A DNA stretch of 64,000 nt from Streptomyces sp. NBC_01116 (GCF_041435495.1 NZ_CP108644.1:5875501-5939500), one strand, 5' to 3'; shown: positions 23,574 through 32,609, counted from the first letter of the stretch. Program-made: numbers and translations. Notes: generated by a model not told the origin, from the letters alone.

Positions 23574-24758
23574 TCAGCGCCACGGGATGTGACGCCACGG
23601 GCTGCCCTCGCTCTCCGCCAGCAGGCGGTGGGCGAGGACGTTCTGCTCGTAGAACGGCCCGTACTCCTCCTCGTCGAACCGCAGCACCCGCCCCAGCGAG
23701 TAGCCCGCCGAGAACTCCTCCCAGGAGCGGTGGGCCGACTTGCTCAGCGCCCCGGCGTAGACGATCGCCTGCTCCGCGTCGGCCGGGCCGCAGTAGCGCG
23801 CCGCCAGCCCCCAGCGCGCCAGGTTCACCGCCCGCCCGTAGTCGTAGGCGACCGTCGTGCGGACCCGGCCGTCCGGCGGCAGCAGCCCGTCCGCGCGGAA
23901 CCGGGCCTCGTAGCGCATGATCCGCCGCACCAACTCCTCGATGCCCTTCACCGTGCCGGAGTCCGCCCCGAGGTCCTGGGCGTGGCCCGCGGCGGTCTCC
24001 CGCCACAGGTCGGCCGAGGGCAACTCGCCGAGCGCGGAAGCCAGTTGATCACGGGTGCGCAGCACGAAGTCCGGTTCCGGCGGGCTGTTACGGGCCTCCA
24101 GCAGGGCGTCCAGCTGCTTACGCCACTCCGCGTGGCCGGTGATGCCCCAGGACCTGCGGAGCTGGGCGCGCTCGGTGGTGTATTCGCGGTAGACCGTGCC
24201 GACCTCGTTCCACGGCACCGCGTTCCCGATCGCCAGATGCGCCCCGCAGGCCAGCCCGTACGCCAGCGGCCCGTGCAGCGCGCCGTGGCGGAGCGCGAGC
24301 AGCCGGTTCTCCGGGAGGCGGTCGTTCTCCGCGTACGCGCGCTGCCACAACGCTAGGTCCATCGGGCCGGTGGGCAGCAGCAACTGCCCGGGCGTCCCCA
24401 CGTTCACGCCGAGGAACACCTGCGGATCGGACCAGCCGAACTCGGCGGCCCAGCGCAGCGTGACCCCGTGGAAGACCCAGTCCGGATGCCAGGCGGGCAG
24501 CATTCCTCGGGTGAGCACCGGCCGGCAGACGAAGCCGGCCGGGTCGTGGTGCGCGCGCCAGGTGATGGTGTCCGGCTTCGCGTCCACCTCGGCGCGCGGG
24601 GCCGGGATGTACAGCTCGGCCCCTGCGAGCGCGGCCAGTTGGGCCCGGGCGTCACCGCGCAGCGTCGCCTCGTGGAGGAGCTGCTCGGTCTCGGACGGTG
24701 GGACCCAGGGTGCGGGCGGCCAGAGGGCCGGGGGTGCGGTGGGGGGATTCGGGTTCAT
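23574..24758 (-). CDS. DUF1266-domain protein, downstream copy
   Basis: 394 aa. The DUF1266 region is the C-terminal half: SWGITGHAEWRKQLDALLEA near 200, GRAVNLARWGLAARYCGPAD near 320 and SWEEFSAGYSLGR near 350. The N-terminal part has TRGMLPAWHPDWVFHGVTL. It is a paralogue of the next gene upstream, matching in block order and many residues. DUF1266 proteins are linked from comparative work to toxin or secretion contexts in some bacteria, but no function is established here. ATG 24758 overlaps the stop of the upstream copy by 4 nt. Confidence 0.8.
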   Translation of the reverse strand: MNPNPPTAPPALWPPAPWVPPSETEQLLHEATLRGDARAQLAALAGAELYIPAPRAEVDAKPDTITWRAHHDPAGFVCRPVLTRGMLPAWHPDWVFHGVTLRWAAEFGWSDPQVFLGVNVGTPGQLLLPTGPMDLALWQRAYAENDRLPENRLLALRHGALHGPLAYGLACGAHLAIGNAVPWNEVGTVYREYTTERAQLRRSWGITGHAEWRKQLDALLEARNSPPEPDFVLRTRDQLASALGELPSADLWRETAAGHAQDLGADSGTVKGIEELVRRIMRYEARFRADGLLPPDGRVRTTVAYDYGRAVNLARWGLAARYCGPADAEQAIVYAGALSKSAHRSWEEFSAGYSLGRVLRFDEEEYGPFYEQNVLAHRLLAESEGSPWRHIPWR

Positions 24759-26041
24759 GACCACGGGATGTTCCGGTAGGGGCCGGTGGGGTCCTGGGCC
24801 AGGATGTGGTGCTCGGCGAGCGACTGCCGGTACGTTGCCTCCGCCGCCTCCGGGCCGTCGTCCTCGGCCCGGTGGACCACCCGGGCCATGAGGTAGCCGA
24901 GGGAGAAGTCCGCCCACGAGGAGTAGGCGGCGCGGGCCTGCTGCCCCAGCCGCAGGACGTCCTGCTCGGCCTCGTGCGGATCGCCGTACCGGGCGCCGAG
25001 CGCGAGCCGTACGACGTTGACCGCCCGGCCGAGGTCGAAGGCGGCCAGCGTGTCGACGCGGTCGTCCGGGGCGAGCACGCCGTCGGCACGGAACTTCGCC
25101 TCGTACAGGGTGACGTGACGCAGCGCCCGTTCGGCCACCGCCCGGTCCTCCGCGTCGCGGGCCGCGAGGGCGTGGGCCACCGCGTCGGACCACTCCTCGC
25201 GCGTCGGCGTGCGCCCCAGCCGGTGCGCCAGGGTGTGCCGGGTGCGCAGGACGGCTTCCTGGACGCGCCCGACCAGCTGGTTCTTCATCAAGGACGCGAG
25301 GCGGTCACGGTACTCGGCGCGGTGCGGGATGCCCCACGGGCTGCGCAGCCGGGCCCGGTCGGTCGTGTAGTCCTCGTAGGCGGCGCCGAGCCGGTTCCAG
25401 ATCAGGCCGTTGGTGACGGCCAGATGGGCGCCGAGCGCCAGCCCGTGGGCGAGCGGTCCGTGCAGTGGCCCGCCGACGTCGGTGAGCAGGACGCGCCGCT
25501 GGGCTCCGCCGGAGTGCTCGTCGGCCCTCACCCAGGCCTTCAGTCGCTTGGGCCGGGCGTCGACCATCGCCGCGTACGGGGTGCCGTGGTTCACCGCGAG
25601 CCGACGCACGTCGTACGGCCAGACCCGGGCCAGCCCACCGAGGCTCACCTCGCGGAAGACCCACTCCGGGTGCCAGGGCGGCAGCATCCCCTGGGTCAGG
25701 ACCGGGACGCAGGTCCGGCCGGAGGCCTCGTCGCGGATCGCGGGCAGGGGGGCCGTCCAGCCGGGGATGTCCGCGTGCAGCCGGGCGACGAGCACGTACA
25801 GCCGGGTCCGCGCGAGCAGCTCCACGACCGCGTCGGCGCTGCCGCCCGCGACGGCCGCGGACAGCGCGCGCTCGATCTCCGTGGGCGGTGCGGACGGGGG
25901 GTACACAGGCGGGTGCGCCGCTGGGTGTGGTGGTGGGTGTGGAGCCGTTCGCGCGTACGGCGACGGCTCCCGACCGTACCCGCCGTGCGCGGCGGCCACC
26001 GCCCGGCCGCTCTCTGTCTCTGCCCCGTTCCCCGTTGTCAC
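24755..26041 (-). CDS. DUF1266-domain protein, upstream copy
   Basis: 428 aa. A Pro-rich N-terminal tail (about 25-50, HPPPHPAAHPPVYPPSAPP) precedes a region with TQGMLPPWHPEWVFREVSL near 130, then the DUF1266 part with SPWGIPHRAEYRDRLASLM near 240 and SSWADFSLGYLMARVV near 380. Both copies end in an IPW motif. It probably starts at GTG 26041, with a weak AGGA upstream. The pair is a recent or maintained tandem duplication with translational coupling. Confidence 0.8.
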   Translation of the reverse strand: MTTGNGAETESGRAVAAAHGGYGREPSPYARTAPHPPPHPAAHPPVYPPSAPPTEIERALSAAVAGGSADAVVELLARTRLYVLVARLHADIPGWTAPLPAIRDEASGRTCVPVLTQGMLPPWHPEWVFREVSLGGLARVWPYDVRRLAVNHGTPYAAMVDARPKRLKAWVRADEHSGGAQRRVLLTDVGGPLHGPLAHGLALGAHLAVTNGLIWNRLGAAYEDYTTDRARLRSPWGIPHRAEYRDRLASLMKNQLVGRVQEAVLRTRHTLAHRLGRTPTREEWSDAVAHALAARDAEDRAVAERALRHVTLYEAKFRADGVLAPDDRVDTLAAFDLGRAVNVVRLALGARYGDPHEAEQDVLRLGQQARAAYSSWADFSLGYLMARVVHRAEDDGPEAAEATYRQSLAEHHILAQDPTGPYRNIPWS

Positions 26042-26124
26042 GGTGAGATCCTACGGAACGGGGCCCGGCGGCCCGCCGGGGAGGCCTCGCGGGCCGGCAC
26101 GGGGGGTGGGGGTACCGGGAGAGA

Positions 26125-26799
26125 TCAGAGCCCGGCCGGGCGCACCAGCCCCGACTCGTACGCGAACACCGCCGCCTGCGTCCGGTCGCGGACGCCCAAC
26201 TTGACCAGGATCCGGCCCACATGGGTCTTCACCGTCTGCTCCGCCACGATGAGCTGTCGGGAGATCTCCGCGTTCGACAGGCCGCCCGCGATCAGCGTCA
26301 GTACCTCGGTCTCGCGTTCCGTCAGGTCCCCGACGCGCGCCTTGAGCGGCGGGCGCGGGGCCCCGGCCGTCCGCGAGAACTCCACGATGAGCCGCTTGGT
26401 GATGTTCGGGGAGAGCAGTGCGTCACCCGCCGCCACCACCCGTACCGCGTGGGCGAGTTCGTCGGCGGAAGCGTCCTTCAGCAGGAAGCCCGAAGCGCCC
26501 GCGCGCAATGCCTCGTAGACGTACTCGTCGAGATCGAAGGTGGTCAGCACGAGCACCTTCACCGTCGAGCCCTCGGGGGAGGTGATCCGCCGGGTCGCCT
26601 CGATGCCGCCCAGCTCCGGCATCCGGATATCCATCAGGACGACGTCCGGGGCGAGTTCGGCGACCTTGGCGACCGCGTCGAGCCCGTTGACGGCCTGCCC
26701 GACGACCTCGATGTCCGGCTCGGCGTTCAGCAGGACCGTGAAGCCCTGGCGGACCATCATCTGGTCGTCGGCGATCACGGCGCGGATGGGCGGTGTCAT
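26125..26799 (-). CDS. NarL/LuxR-type response regulator
   Basis: 224 aa. The receiver domain (1-120) has phospho-acceptor Asp in DVVLMDIRMPELGG near 54 and Lys in GFLLKDASADEL near 105. The LuxR helix-turn-helix is LTERETEVLTLIAGGLSN through VKTHVGRILVKLGVRDR. It partners the kinase immediately upstream, whose stop overlaps its start by 4 nt. Targets are unknown; autoregulation of the four-gene unit is plausible. Confidence 0.93.
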   Translation of the reverse strand: MTPPIRAVIADDQMMVRQGFTVLLNAEPDIEVVGQAVNGLDAVAKVAELAPDVVLMDIRMPELGGIEATRRITSPEGSTVKVLVLTTFDLDEYVYEALRAGASGFLLKDASADELAHAVRVVAAGDALLSPNITKRLIVEFSRTAGAPRPPLKARVGDLTERETEVLTLIAGGLSNAEISRQLIVAEQTVKTHVGRILVKLGVRDRTQAAVFAYESGLVRPAGL

Positions 26800-28190
26800 G
26801 GGGCGTCCTCGGTCGTCTCGGTGCTGGTGGGCAGGATCGCGGTGACTTCCCAGCCACCGTCGGGCGTGGGGCCGGTGGCCAGCTCGCCGCCGAGCATCGC
26901 CGCGCGCTCGCGCATCCCGAGCAGGCCGTGGCGTATCCCGGGGGAGTGGGCGGCCGGGCGGTCCGGCGGCGAGTTGACGACCCGGACGGTCAGCCCGGCG
27001 GGCCGGTGGCCGATCACCACCTCGGCTCTCGCACCGGGCGCGTGACGCATCACGTTGCTGAGCGCCTCCTGCACGATGCGGTACGCCGACAGCTCGACGC
27101 CCGGTGAGAGGGGGCGAGGTGCGCCGGTGGTGGAGAGAGTGGCGGCGAGACCGGCGGAGCGCACGGTGGCGAGGAGCCCGTCGATCCCGTCGAGGCCCGG
27201 CTGCGGGGCGTGCCGCGTGCTCTGCGCCGGCGCGTCCTCCGAGCGCAGGACGCCGAGGACCCTGCGCAGCTCGGCGAGGGCTTCGAGGGCGTTCTCGCGG
27301 ATGCCGGTCAGATTCTCGCGCAGCTCGTCGGTGGGGTGCTCGACCAGATGCGGGGCGACCTGCGCCTGGATGGAGATCACCGACATGTGGTGGGCGACCA
27401 CGTCGTGCAGCTCGCGGGCGATCCGGTTGCGCTCCTCCAGCAGAGTGCGCCGGGCCCGCTCCTCGGAGGTCAACTCCACCTGCACGACGAGGTCCTTACG
27501 GGCGAGGCGCACACTGCGTAGCGCGATGCCGAGGGCCAGTGCCACGACGAACACGGAAGCGGACACGTAGGGGTTGATGTGCGGCAGCAGCGGCAGGTAC
27601 AGGGCCAGGAGCAGCGTCACCCCCATCGCGATCACGAGTGCGGAGACCGCGCGCCGGGGCCGGACCCGCAGCGCCAGCAGGAACAGGGCACCGCCCTGCA
27701 GGGCCAATCCCGCGAAGGGCGGGGGGTACAGCAGCTCCGGCATGGGGAAGACGCCGGGGATCCACAGGCGCGAGCCTTCCGTGGGCGCGGTGGCCGCGGT
27801 GACCAGCCCCGTCACGACCGACAGGGCGGTCGCCGTCCACCACGCCCCCACGGGACGGATCATTCCGGCCACGAGCGCCGCCGACTGCGCACAGGCGGAC
27901 AGCGCCGCGAACAGGTAGACGGGGCCTCCGTGAGGGACGAGTTCGTTGGTACGGACCACCATGATGGCGACCGCGGTGATGACCAGCAGCACCAGCAACG
28001 ACGGCCGCCACACCGGGGCGCCGGGCTCGCCCATGCGCGGCATCCGGTCGGCGGGCGCGGCCCACAACTCCTCGTACAGGGCATGCGGCGCACGGCGCAC
28101 CGCCGCCCGCAGCCGTACCGCCCTCGATGACGCCACCGCCCCCACCGCCCCCACCGCCCCCTCGGCTCCACTCCTGCTCAGACTAGGCAC
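26796..28190 (-). CDS. Membrane sensor histidine kinase (HisKA_3, DesK/LiaS-like)
   Basis: 464 aa. After a cytosolic stretch of about 70 residues come five or six membrane segments (about 70-230), then the HisKA_3 box RIARELHDVVAHHMSVISIQ near 270, and a HATPase with EALSNVMRHAPGARAEVVIG and GLLGMRERAAMLGGEL. Such kinases often sense envelope or membrane-lipid state, with no large extracellular domain. GTG 28190 overlaps the acyltransferase stop by 8 nt. A start nearer the first membrane segment is possible since no ribosome-binding site is obvious. Confidence 0.9.
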   Translation of the reverse strand: MPSLSRSGAEGAVGAVGAVASSRAVRLRAAVRRAPHALYEELWAAPADRMPRMGEPGAPVWRPSLLVLLVITAVAIMVVRTNELVPHGGPVYLFAALSACAQSAALVAGMIRPVGAWWTATALSVVTGLVTAATAPTEGSRLWIPGVFPMPELLYPPPFAGLALQGGALFLLALRVRPRRAVSALVIAMGVTLLLALYLPLLPHINPYVSASVFVVALALGIALRSVRLARKDLVVQVELTSEERARRTLLEERNRIARELHDVVAHHMSVISIQAQVAPHLVEHPTDELRENLTGIRENALEALAELRRVLGVLRSEDAPAQSTRHAPQPGLDGIDGLLATVRSAGLAATLSTTGAPRPLSPGVELSAYRIVQEALSNVMRHAPGARAEVVIGHRPAGLTVRVVNSPPDRPAAHSPGIRHGLLGMRERAAMLGGELATGPTPDGGWEVTAILPTSTETTEDAP

Positions 28191-29355
28191 GACGCGCGTG
28201 TCCCTTCCGCTCGGGGGAGGAGCCCCGTACGACGAGGGAGCCCCCGCCGGAGCGCCGCCCGCCCTGTTCGTAACCCCGGAACGCGGCCCAGCACATCAGC
28301 AGGGCCAGGGCGAACACCGGCAGCCAGAGCAACCGGGCGAGCACCCAGCCGGCGCCGTCGGGCACGGTGTGCAGCCCCGGCAGCGGGCCGTCCGCGATCA
28401 GCGACCCACTCGCCGTGACGATGATCATCGCGGTCTGGTGCCACAGGAAGACGGTCATCGCCGACAGGTTCACCACGGCCACCACCGCCCAGACCGCGGG
28501 TCTCCGCAGCACCCGGCGCAGGGGCCCGAGCAGCAGCAGCGCCGCCCCGCACTGCGCCAGGCCGAACACCACGGCGGCCAGGCTCGGCGGATCGAGATTG
28601 GACATCGGGCTGCCCGGAACGCCGACCATGGAGGCCGGATACCCGGCCCACAGCACGAGCGAGACGGCCGCCGCGGCCCCGCCGAGCAGCAGCGCCCAAC
28701 GACCCGCCCGGCCACGCACCCCGCCCCGGGCCACCAGCGCCCCCAGGCAGTAGGGCACCAGCCAGCCCGCGACCACGTTGATCCACCCCAGCTCGCGAGG
28801 GCCGCCGAGGCCCAGGCGTACGAGGTCGACGTGCAGCACCACCACGAGCGGCCACAGCGGGTGCAGCCGCGCCACCAGCGGAGTCATCGCGGTCAGCGCG
28901 GCGAAGACCAGCAGGAACCACAGCGGGGACCAGACCAGCTTGACCAGCGCCCGGACCGTCGCATCACCCACCCCGGCCACCAGCATCCCGGCCGCCGCGA
29001 GCGCCCACACCACGAGCACCGCCGCAACCGGCCGGAACAGGCGCTCCAGCCGGCCGCCCACCCACCGCCCGTACGGCACGCCGCGCTGCCGGGCCGAGGC
29101 CCAACTCCCCGCCGCCACGCGCCCGCCCACCAGGAAGAACACCGCGAGGGTCTGGAACACCCAGGAGACCGGGGCGAGGTGGGGCAGATGCGTCAGCGGG
29201 CTCGCCCCGCGCACCGTGCCGCTGTCGGTGACCAGCCCGGTCACCAGCCAGTGCCCGCCCACCACGCCGAGGATCGCCAGGGCCCGCAGGGCGTCGACGG
29301 CCCGGTCCCGGCCGGGCGGGGTGGCAGCCTCGATCCGTGCGACGAGACTAGTCAC
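28183..29355 (-). CDS. Acyltransferase-3 family membrane protein
   Basis: 390 aa with about ten membrane segments. The N-terminal segment has the catalytic-histidine pattern of the family (RAVDALRALAILGVVGGHWL), and AVFFLVGGRVAAGSW follows. Acyltransferase-3 proteins transfer acyl groups to sugars, antibiotics or envelope glycans. It overlaps the kinase gene (8 nt) and the hydrolase gene (8 nt), placing it in the same transcript. A short basic Ser/Gly-rich tail ends the protein. Confidence 0.85.
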   Translation of the reverse strand: MTSLVARIEAATPPGRDRAVDALRALAILGVVGGHWLVTGLVTDSGTVRGASPLTHLPHLAPVSWVFQTLAVFFLVGGRVAAGSWASARQRGVPYGRWVGGRLERLFRPVAAVLVVWALAAAGMLVAGVGDATVRALVKLVWSPLWFLLVFAALTAMTPLVARLHPLWPLVVVLHVDLVRLGLGGPRELGWINVVAGWLVPYCLGALVARGGVRGRAGRWALLLGGAAAAVSLVLWAGYPASMVGVPGSPMSNLDPPSLAAVVFGLAQCGAALLLLGPLRRVLRRPAVWAVVAVVNLSAMTVFLWHQTAMIIVTASGSLIADGPLPGLHTVPDGAGWVLARLLWLPVFALALLMCWAAFRGYEQGGRRSGGGSLVVRGSSPERKGHARRA

Positions 29356-30316
29356 GGGAGGCCCCCAGAGGTTCGGCGCCCGCCGTGATCCGGGCCAGGT
29401 TCGTCAAGGAGCGCGAGCCGGGCAGCAGATAGTCGCTGTGGCCGCCGTCGCCCGTGTCGAACACCTCGGCCCCGAAGCGGTCCGCCACCGGATCGGTCCC
29501 GAAGCCGACCGTCGCGAGGAACGGCACCCGCACCCGGACGTGGGGCACCCGGGATATCCAGTCCCCGCCGCTGCGGCCCGCCCACACCCGGGCCCCGGTG
29601 CGCAGCGAGGCGGTGTCCCGGGCTCCGACCCCGGGGCTGCCGTAGAGGACGAGGGCGTCGGCCGCCGTACCCGGCGCGGACCGGGCGCAGATCACCGAAC
29701 CGTAGGAGTGGCAGAGCAGGCTGATCCGGGCGGCGGGCCGCACGGCACGCAGCCCGTCCACCAGCGCGCGCAGCCCCGGCGCGGCCCCGTCGGCCCGCCC
29801 GGTCGTCAGCGCGGCCGGGCTGACGGTGCCGGGCGAGCGGTAGCCGAGCCAGACGACGACGGCCCCGCCCGCCTCCAACTCCCGGTGCAGCGCCCTGGCG
29901 TCGCGCTTCAGCCGCCCGTACGCGTCCAGTCCGACGCCCGCACCGGGCACCAGCACAGCGATCCGCCGGGCCGTGGACAGCTCCCCGACGACCTCCGTGC
30001 TCCGGCCGCCGTCCCGCCCGTCGAAGGCGAGGAACTGCCGCCCGGGCGCGGCCATCCCGCGCAGCGAGGCCGCTCGCCTGAGGTCCCCGTGCGCCTCCGC
30101 CGTCCGCTCGGCCGCCCGGATGTCCTGCCGGCTCACCGCGTACCGCCGGGCGAGCGCCGCCTGCCCCGCTTCCCGCAGCGGACCCTGAGCGGTCGGCGCG
30201 GGGGCGGGCACGGCGGCGGGCCGGGCCGCGCCGGACACCGGCACGGCCACCGCGAAGGTGACGAGCGCGGCGAGCAGGGCGCGGAGCCGGCGGGGTCTGC
30301 GCGGGCGGTCGGGCAT
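29348..30316 (-). CDS. Secreted DUF1023-type alpha/beta hydrolase
   Basis: 322 aa. A signal peptide or anchor (about 8-35, LRALLAALVTFAVAVPVSGA) is followed by the DUF1023 domain: VLVPGAGVGLDAYGRL near 140, nucleophile elbow LLCHSYGSVICAR near 200 and DTGDGGHSDYLLPGSRSL near 290 with the catalytic histidine. The elbow reads CHSYGS rather than GHSYGS. It is the first gene of the run hydrolase-acyltransferase-kinase-regulator and probably acts on an ester outside the membrane. The 246-nt gap upstream must carry the operon promoter; I see no clear box. Confidence 0.82.
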   Translation of the reverse strand: MPDRPRRPRRLRALLAALVTFAVAVPVSGAARPAAVPAPAPTAQGPLREAGQAALARRYAVSRQDIRAAERTAEAHGDLRRAASLRGMAAPGRQFLAFDGRDGGRSTEVVGELSTARRIAVLVPGAGVGLDAYGRLKRDARALHRELEAGGAVVVWLGYRSPGTVSPAALTTGRADGAAPGLRALVDGLRAVRPAARISLLCHSYGSVICARSAPGTAADALVLYGSPGVGARDTASLRTGARVWAGRSGGDWISRVPHVRVRVPFLATVGFGTDPVADRFGAEVFDTGDGGHSDYLLPGSRSLTNLARITAGAEPLGASRD

Positions 30317-30562
30317 GGGGTGAGGTCCTTCCGTACCAGGGGCAACGCGTGCTTCCGGTACAGAAGTTATGAACAGGGGCCGGTAGTCGGCGTCCCGCTG
30401 GAGGGGGCACCTGCGGCGTGGCTCTCAGGTATGACGTGGAGGAGGCGGCAGCGCGGCCGGCGGACGCGTGGAGGACGTGGCAGGGGTCGGCTCCGCCCGG
30501 TGAGGCACACGGCGGCCGAGGCCGTTCGGGCACGCGCCGGTCGCGGCCGGTCCTGCTCGGCG

Positions 30563-31435
30563 TCAGCCCCGGCCGGTGTGCTCCAGAACCGCGGCGGCGA
30601 GCGGGGCGTGGACCTCACGGGGGAGTGCGTGGCCCATGCCCGGGATCTCGACGAGCCGCGCGCCGTGGATCGCCTGGGCGAGGTGTTCGGAGTGCGGGGG
30701 CGGGAAGACGGGTTCGGCGAGGGCCGAGACGACCAGGGTGGGCACGCGGGTCCGGGCGAGCTGCTCGGTGCGGTCCATCCCGGAGTGGTCGGCGCGGGCG
30801 TGCGCGGAACCGGCGTGGTGGTGTCCGGTGTGCTCGATGATCCGGCGCTCCAGTGCTCGGGAGCGGTCGGCGTCGAAGGGGATCACACCGCCGCCGAGCG
30901 CACGCCAGTGCTCCACGCGCCGCCCCAACTCGGCCTCGACGCCCCGGTCCTCCACGGGCCGGGACCACATCTCCAGCAGGGCGGGCGCGACGCCGGGAAG
31001 CTGCTCGGGCGGGACCGGTGTCCCGTCCGGCGCGGTGTAGGGGAGGGAGCTGAGCGCTCTCGTCCCGAACACCGTGGCGCTCAGCAGCCGCTCGGGACGG
31101 TCGGCGATCAGCAACTGGGCGAGCATGCCGCCCAGCGACATCCCCAGGAGGTGCGCGCGCTCCACACCGAACGCGTCGAGCACGGCCACGGCGTCCTCGG
31201 CCAGCACGGTGAGCGGGTAGGGCCGCTCGTCGAAGGCCCAGGTGGACCGGCCGGTGTCCCGGTGGTCGTAGCGGATCACACGATGCCGGGCGGCGAGCAG
31301 CTCCACCAGCTCGTCGGGCCAGCCGAGCCCGGACGCCTGCGCGCCCATGACCAGCAGCAGGGCGGGGGCGTCGGGAGCGCCGCGCTCCTCGGCCCAGAGG
31401 CGTATGCCGGGGGCTGCTTCGACGAAGCGTTCCAT
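30563..31435 (-). CDS. Alpha/beta hydrolase (RdmC-like esterase family)
   Basis: 290 aa, cytosolic. The oxyanion region is LLLVMGAQASGLGWPDEL near 25, the nucleophile elbow LLGMSLGGMLAQLLI near 95 holds the Ser, TLVVSALAEPVFPPPHSEHL near 230 holds the acid region, and IPGMGHALPREV near 265 holds the His. The order and spacing match aclacinomycin-methylesterase-like hydrolases; the substrate is unknown. A TetR-style palindrome lies 34 nt before the start. Confidence 0.88.
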   Translation of the reverse strand: MERFVEAAPGIRLWAEERGAPDAPALLLVMGAQASGLGWPDELVELLAARHRVIRYDHRDTGRSTWAFDERPYPLTVLAEDAVAVLDAFGVERAHLLGMSLGGMLAQLLIADRPERLLSATVFGTRALSSLPYTAPDGTPVPPEQLPGVAPALLEMWSRPVEDRGVEAELGRRVEHWRALGGGVIPFDADRSRALERRIIEHTGHHHAGSAHARADHSGMDRTEQLARTRVPTLVVSALAEPVFPPPHSEHLAQAIHGARLVEIPGMGHALPREVHAPLAAAVLEHTGRG

Positions 31436-31468
31436 GGGGGACCTCGCTGTCCTGATGAGTCAACGACT

Positions 31469-31488
31469 GAGACGATACGGACCGTCTC
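31469..31488. promoter_or_regulatory. TetR-type operator upstream of the hydrolase
   Basis: GAGACG (31469-31474) and CGTCTC (31483-31488) flank 8 nt, and ACGGACCGT inside is itself palindromic. TetR regulators commonly use GAGACG/CGTCTC arms. No TetR gene is in the window. Confidence 0.5.
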
Positions 31489-31535
31489 GTGTCGAGAGTA
31501 ACGCACCGCCGGGTGCGGGACCAGTGGGTACGAGA

Positions 31536-31577
31536 ACGGCCCCGGTCCGCACGCGATGACGCGCGGGCCGGGGCCGT
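31536..31577 (-). terminator. Terminator of sodN
   Basis: A 15-bp stem from ACGGCCCCGGTCCGC (31536-31550) to GCGGGCCGGGGCCGT (31563-31577), with one G-U pair, 19 nt beyond the sodN stop. Confidence 0.75.
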
Positions 31578-31596
31578 CGAAGCGCTGATCCGGAGA

Positions 31597-31992
31597 TCAG
31601 GCCTTCTTGGTCTCCCAGAAGATCCGGTCGACCTCGGCGATCAGGTCCAGAGCCTTCTGGCCCGTCTTCGGGTCGTTCGAGCCCTTGGCCGCGGAGAGCG
31701 CCTTCAGGGTGTCGTTGACCAGCTGGTGCAGCTCCGGGTACTTCTCGAAGTGCGGGGGCTTGAAGTAGTCGCTCCAGAGCACCGAGATGTGGTGCTTCGC
31801 GAGCTCGGCGCGCTGTTCCTTGATCAGGACGGCGCGGGTGCGGAAGTCCGCGTCCTCGTTGGCCTGGTACTTCTCCTGGACGGCCTTGACCGACTCGGCC
31901 TCGATGCGGGCCTGGGCCGGGTCGTACACGCCGCAGGGCAGGTCGCAGTGGGCGCTGACCTTCACCTTGGGGGCAAACAGGCGGGAAAGCAT
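31597..31992 (-). CDS. sodN: Nickel superoxide dismutase
   Basis: 131 aa. A 14-residue leader (MLSRLFAPKVKVSA) precedes HCDLPCGVYDP, the nickel hook in which His1, Cys2 and Cys6 of the mature enzyme bind Ni. The remainder is the four-helix bundle of the hexameric enzyme. It dismutates superoxide in the cytosol after the leader is removed by SodX, encoded divergently about 190 nt away. GAGGAGGA precedes the start. Nickel-dependent control by Nur is known in the genus, but I see no certain Nur box here. Confidence 0.97.
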   Translation of the reverse strand: MLSRLFAPKVKVSAHCDLPCGVYDPAQARIEAESVKAVQEKYQANEDADFRTRAVLIKEQRAELAKHHISVLWSDYFKPPHFEKYPELHQLVNDTLKALSAAKGSNDPKTGQKALDLIAEVDRIFWETKKA

Positions 31993-32180
31993 GGAGCTGT
32001 CCTCCTCGTGATCGTCTTCTCAGGTGGGACATTACTCCGTGGAGCGCCGCTTTCCGTGGCTGCCCCAGGGGCTTAGGTCAAAAGTCCGGTGTGAGAATCG
32101 GGCGGTCGGCCGAACGTACGGAGCGGTGCGCTGCCGATGTGCTGACGATGTGCTGGAGGAGGAACCGGGAGGTGCCGGAG

Positions 32181-32609
32181 ATGCCGGAGCGGCGACAGGT
32201 GTCCGGAGGCGGGCGGGTGACGCGGCGTCCGTTGCGGGTGGTGGAGGTGACGGGGCCCTCGATGGTGCCCACGCTCTACCACGGCGACCTGCTGCTCGTG
32301 CAGTACGGGGCGCCCGTGAGCCCCGGTGACGTGGTGATCCTGCGGCACCCCTTCCAGCAGGACCTGCTGGTGGTCAAGCGGGCCACCGAGCGGCGGCCCG
32401 GCGGCTGGTGGGTGCGGGGCGACAACACCTTCGCGGGCGGGGACAGCACCGACTACGGGACCGTGCCGGAGGAGCTGGTGCTGGCCCGGGTGCGGGCCCG
32501 CTACCGGCCCCTGGCGAAGGGTCAGCGGTCGGTGACGGCGGTGCTGGGCTGGGCGGTCTCCGCGCTGCGGCCGGTGCGCTCGGCCTCCTCGCGCTTGCGG
32601 GCCCGGTAG
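32181..32609 (+). CDS. sodX: SodX, peptidase maturing nickel superoxide dismutase (S26 family)
   Basis: 142 aa soluble signal-peptidase-like protein. VTGPSMVPTLYHGDLLLVQYG near 25-45 holds the catalytic Ser, DLLVVKRATER near 70 the Lys, and WWVRGDNTFAGGDSTDYG near 85 is the S26 box. It lacks a membrane anchor, fitting its role of cutting the SodN leader in the cytosol. GGGAGG (32167-32172) lies 8 nt before ATG 32181. Its 3' end overlaps the convergent CGNR gene by 88 nt. Confidence 0.93.
   Translation: MPERRQVSGGGRVTRRPLRVVEVTGPSMVPTLYHGDLLLVQYGAPVSPGDVVILRHPFQQDLLVVKRATERRPGGWWVRGDNTFAGGDSTDYGTVPEELVLARVRARYRPLAKGQRSVTAVLGWAVSALRPVRSASSRLRAR

Noticed and set aside
31597..32609. sodN/sodX as an unusual pair
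   Set aside because: Nickel superoxide dismutase with a divergent or adjacent SodX is standard in Streptomyces.
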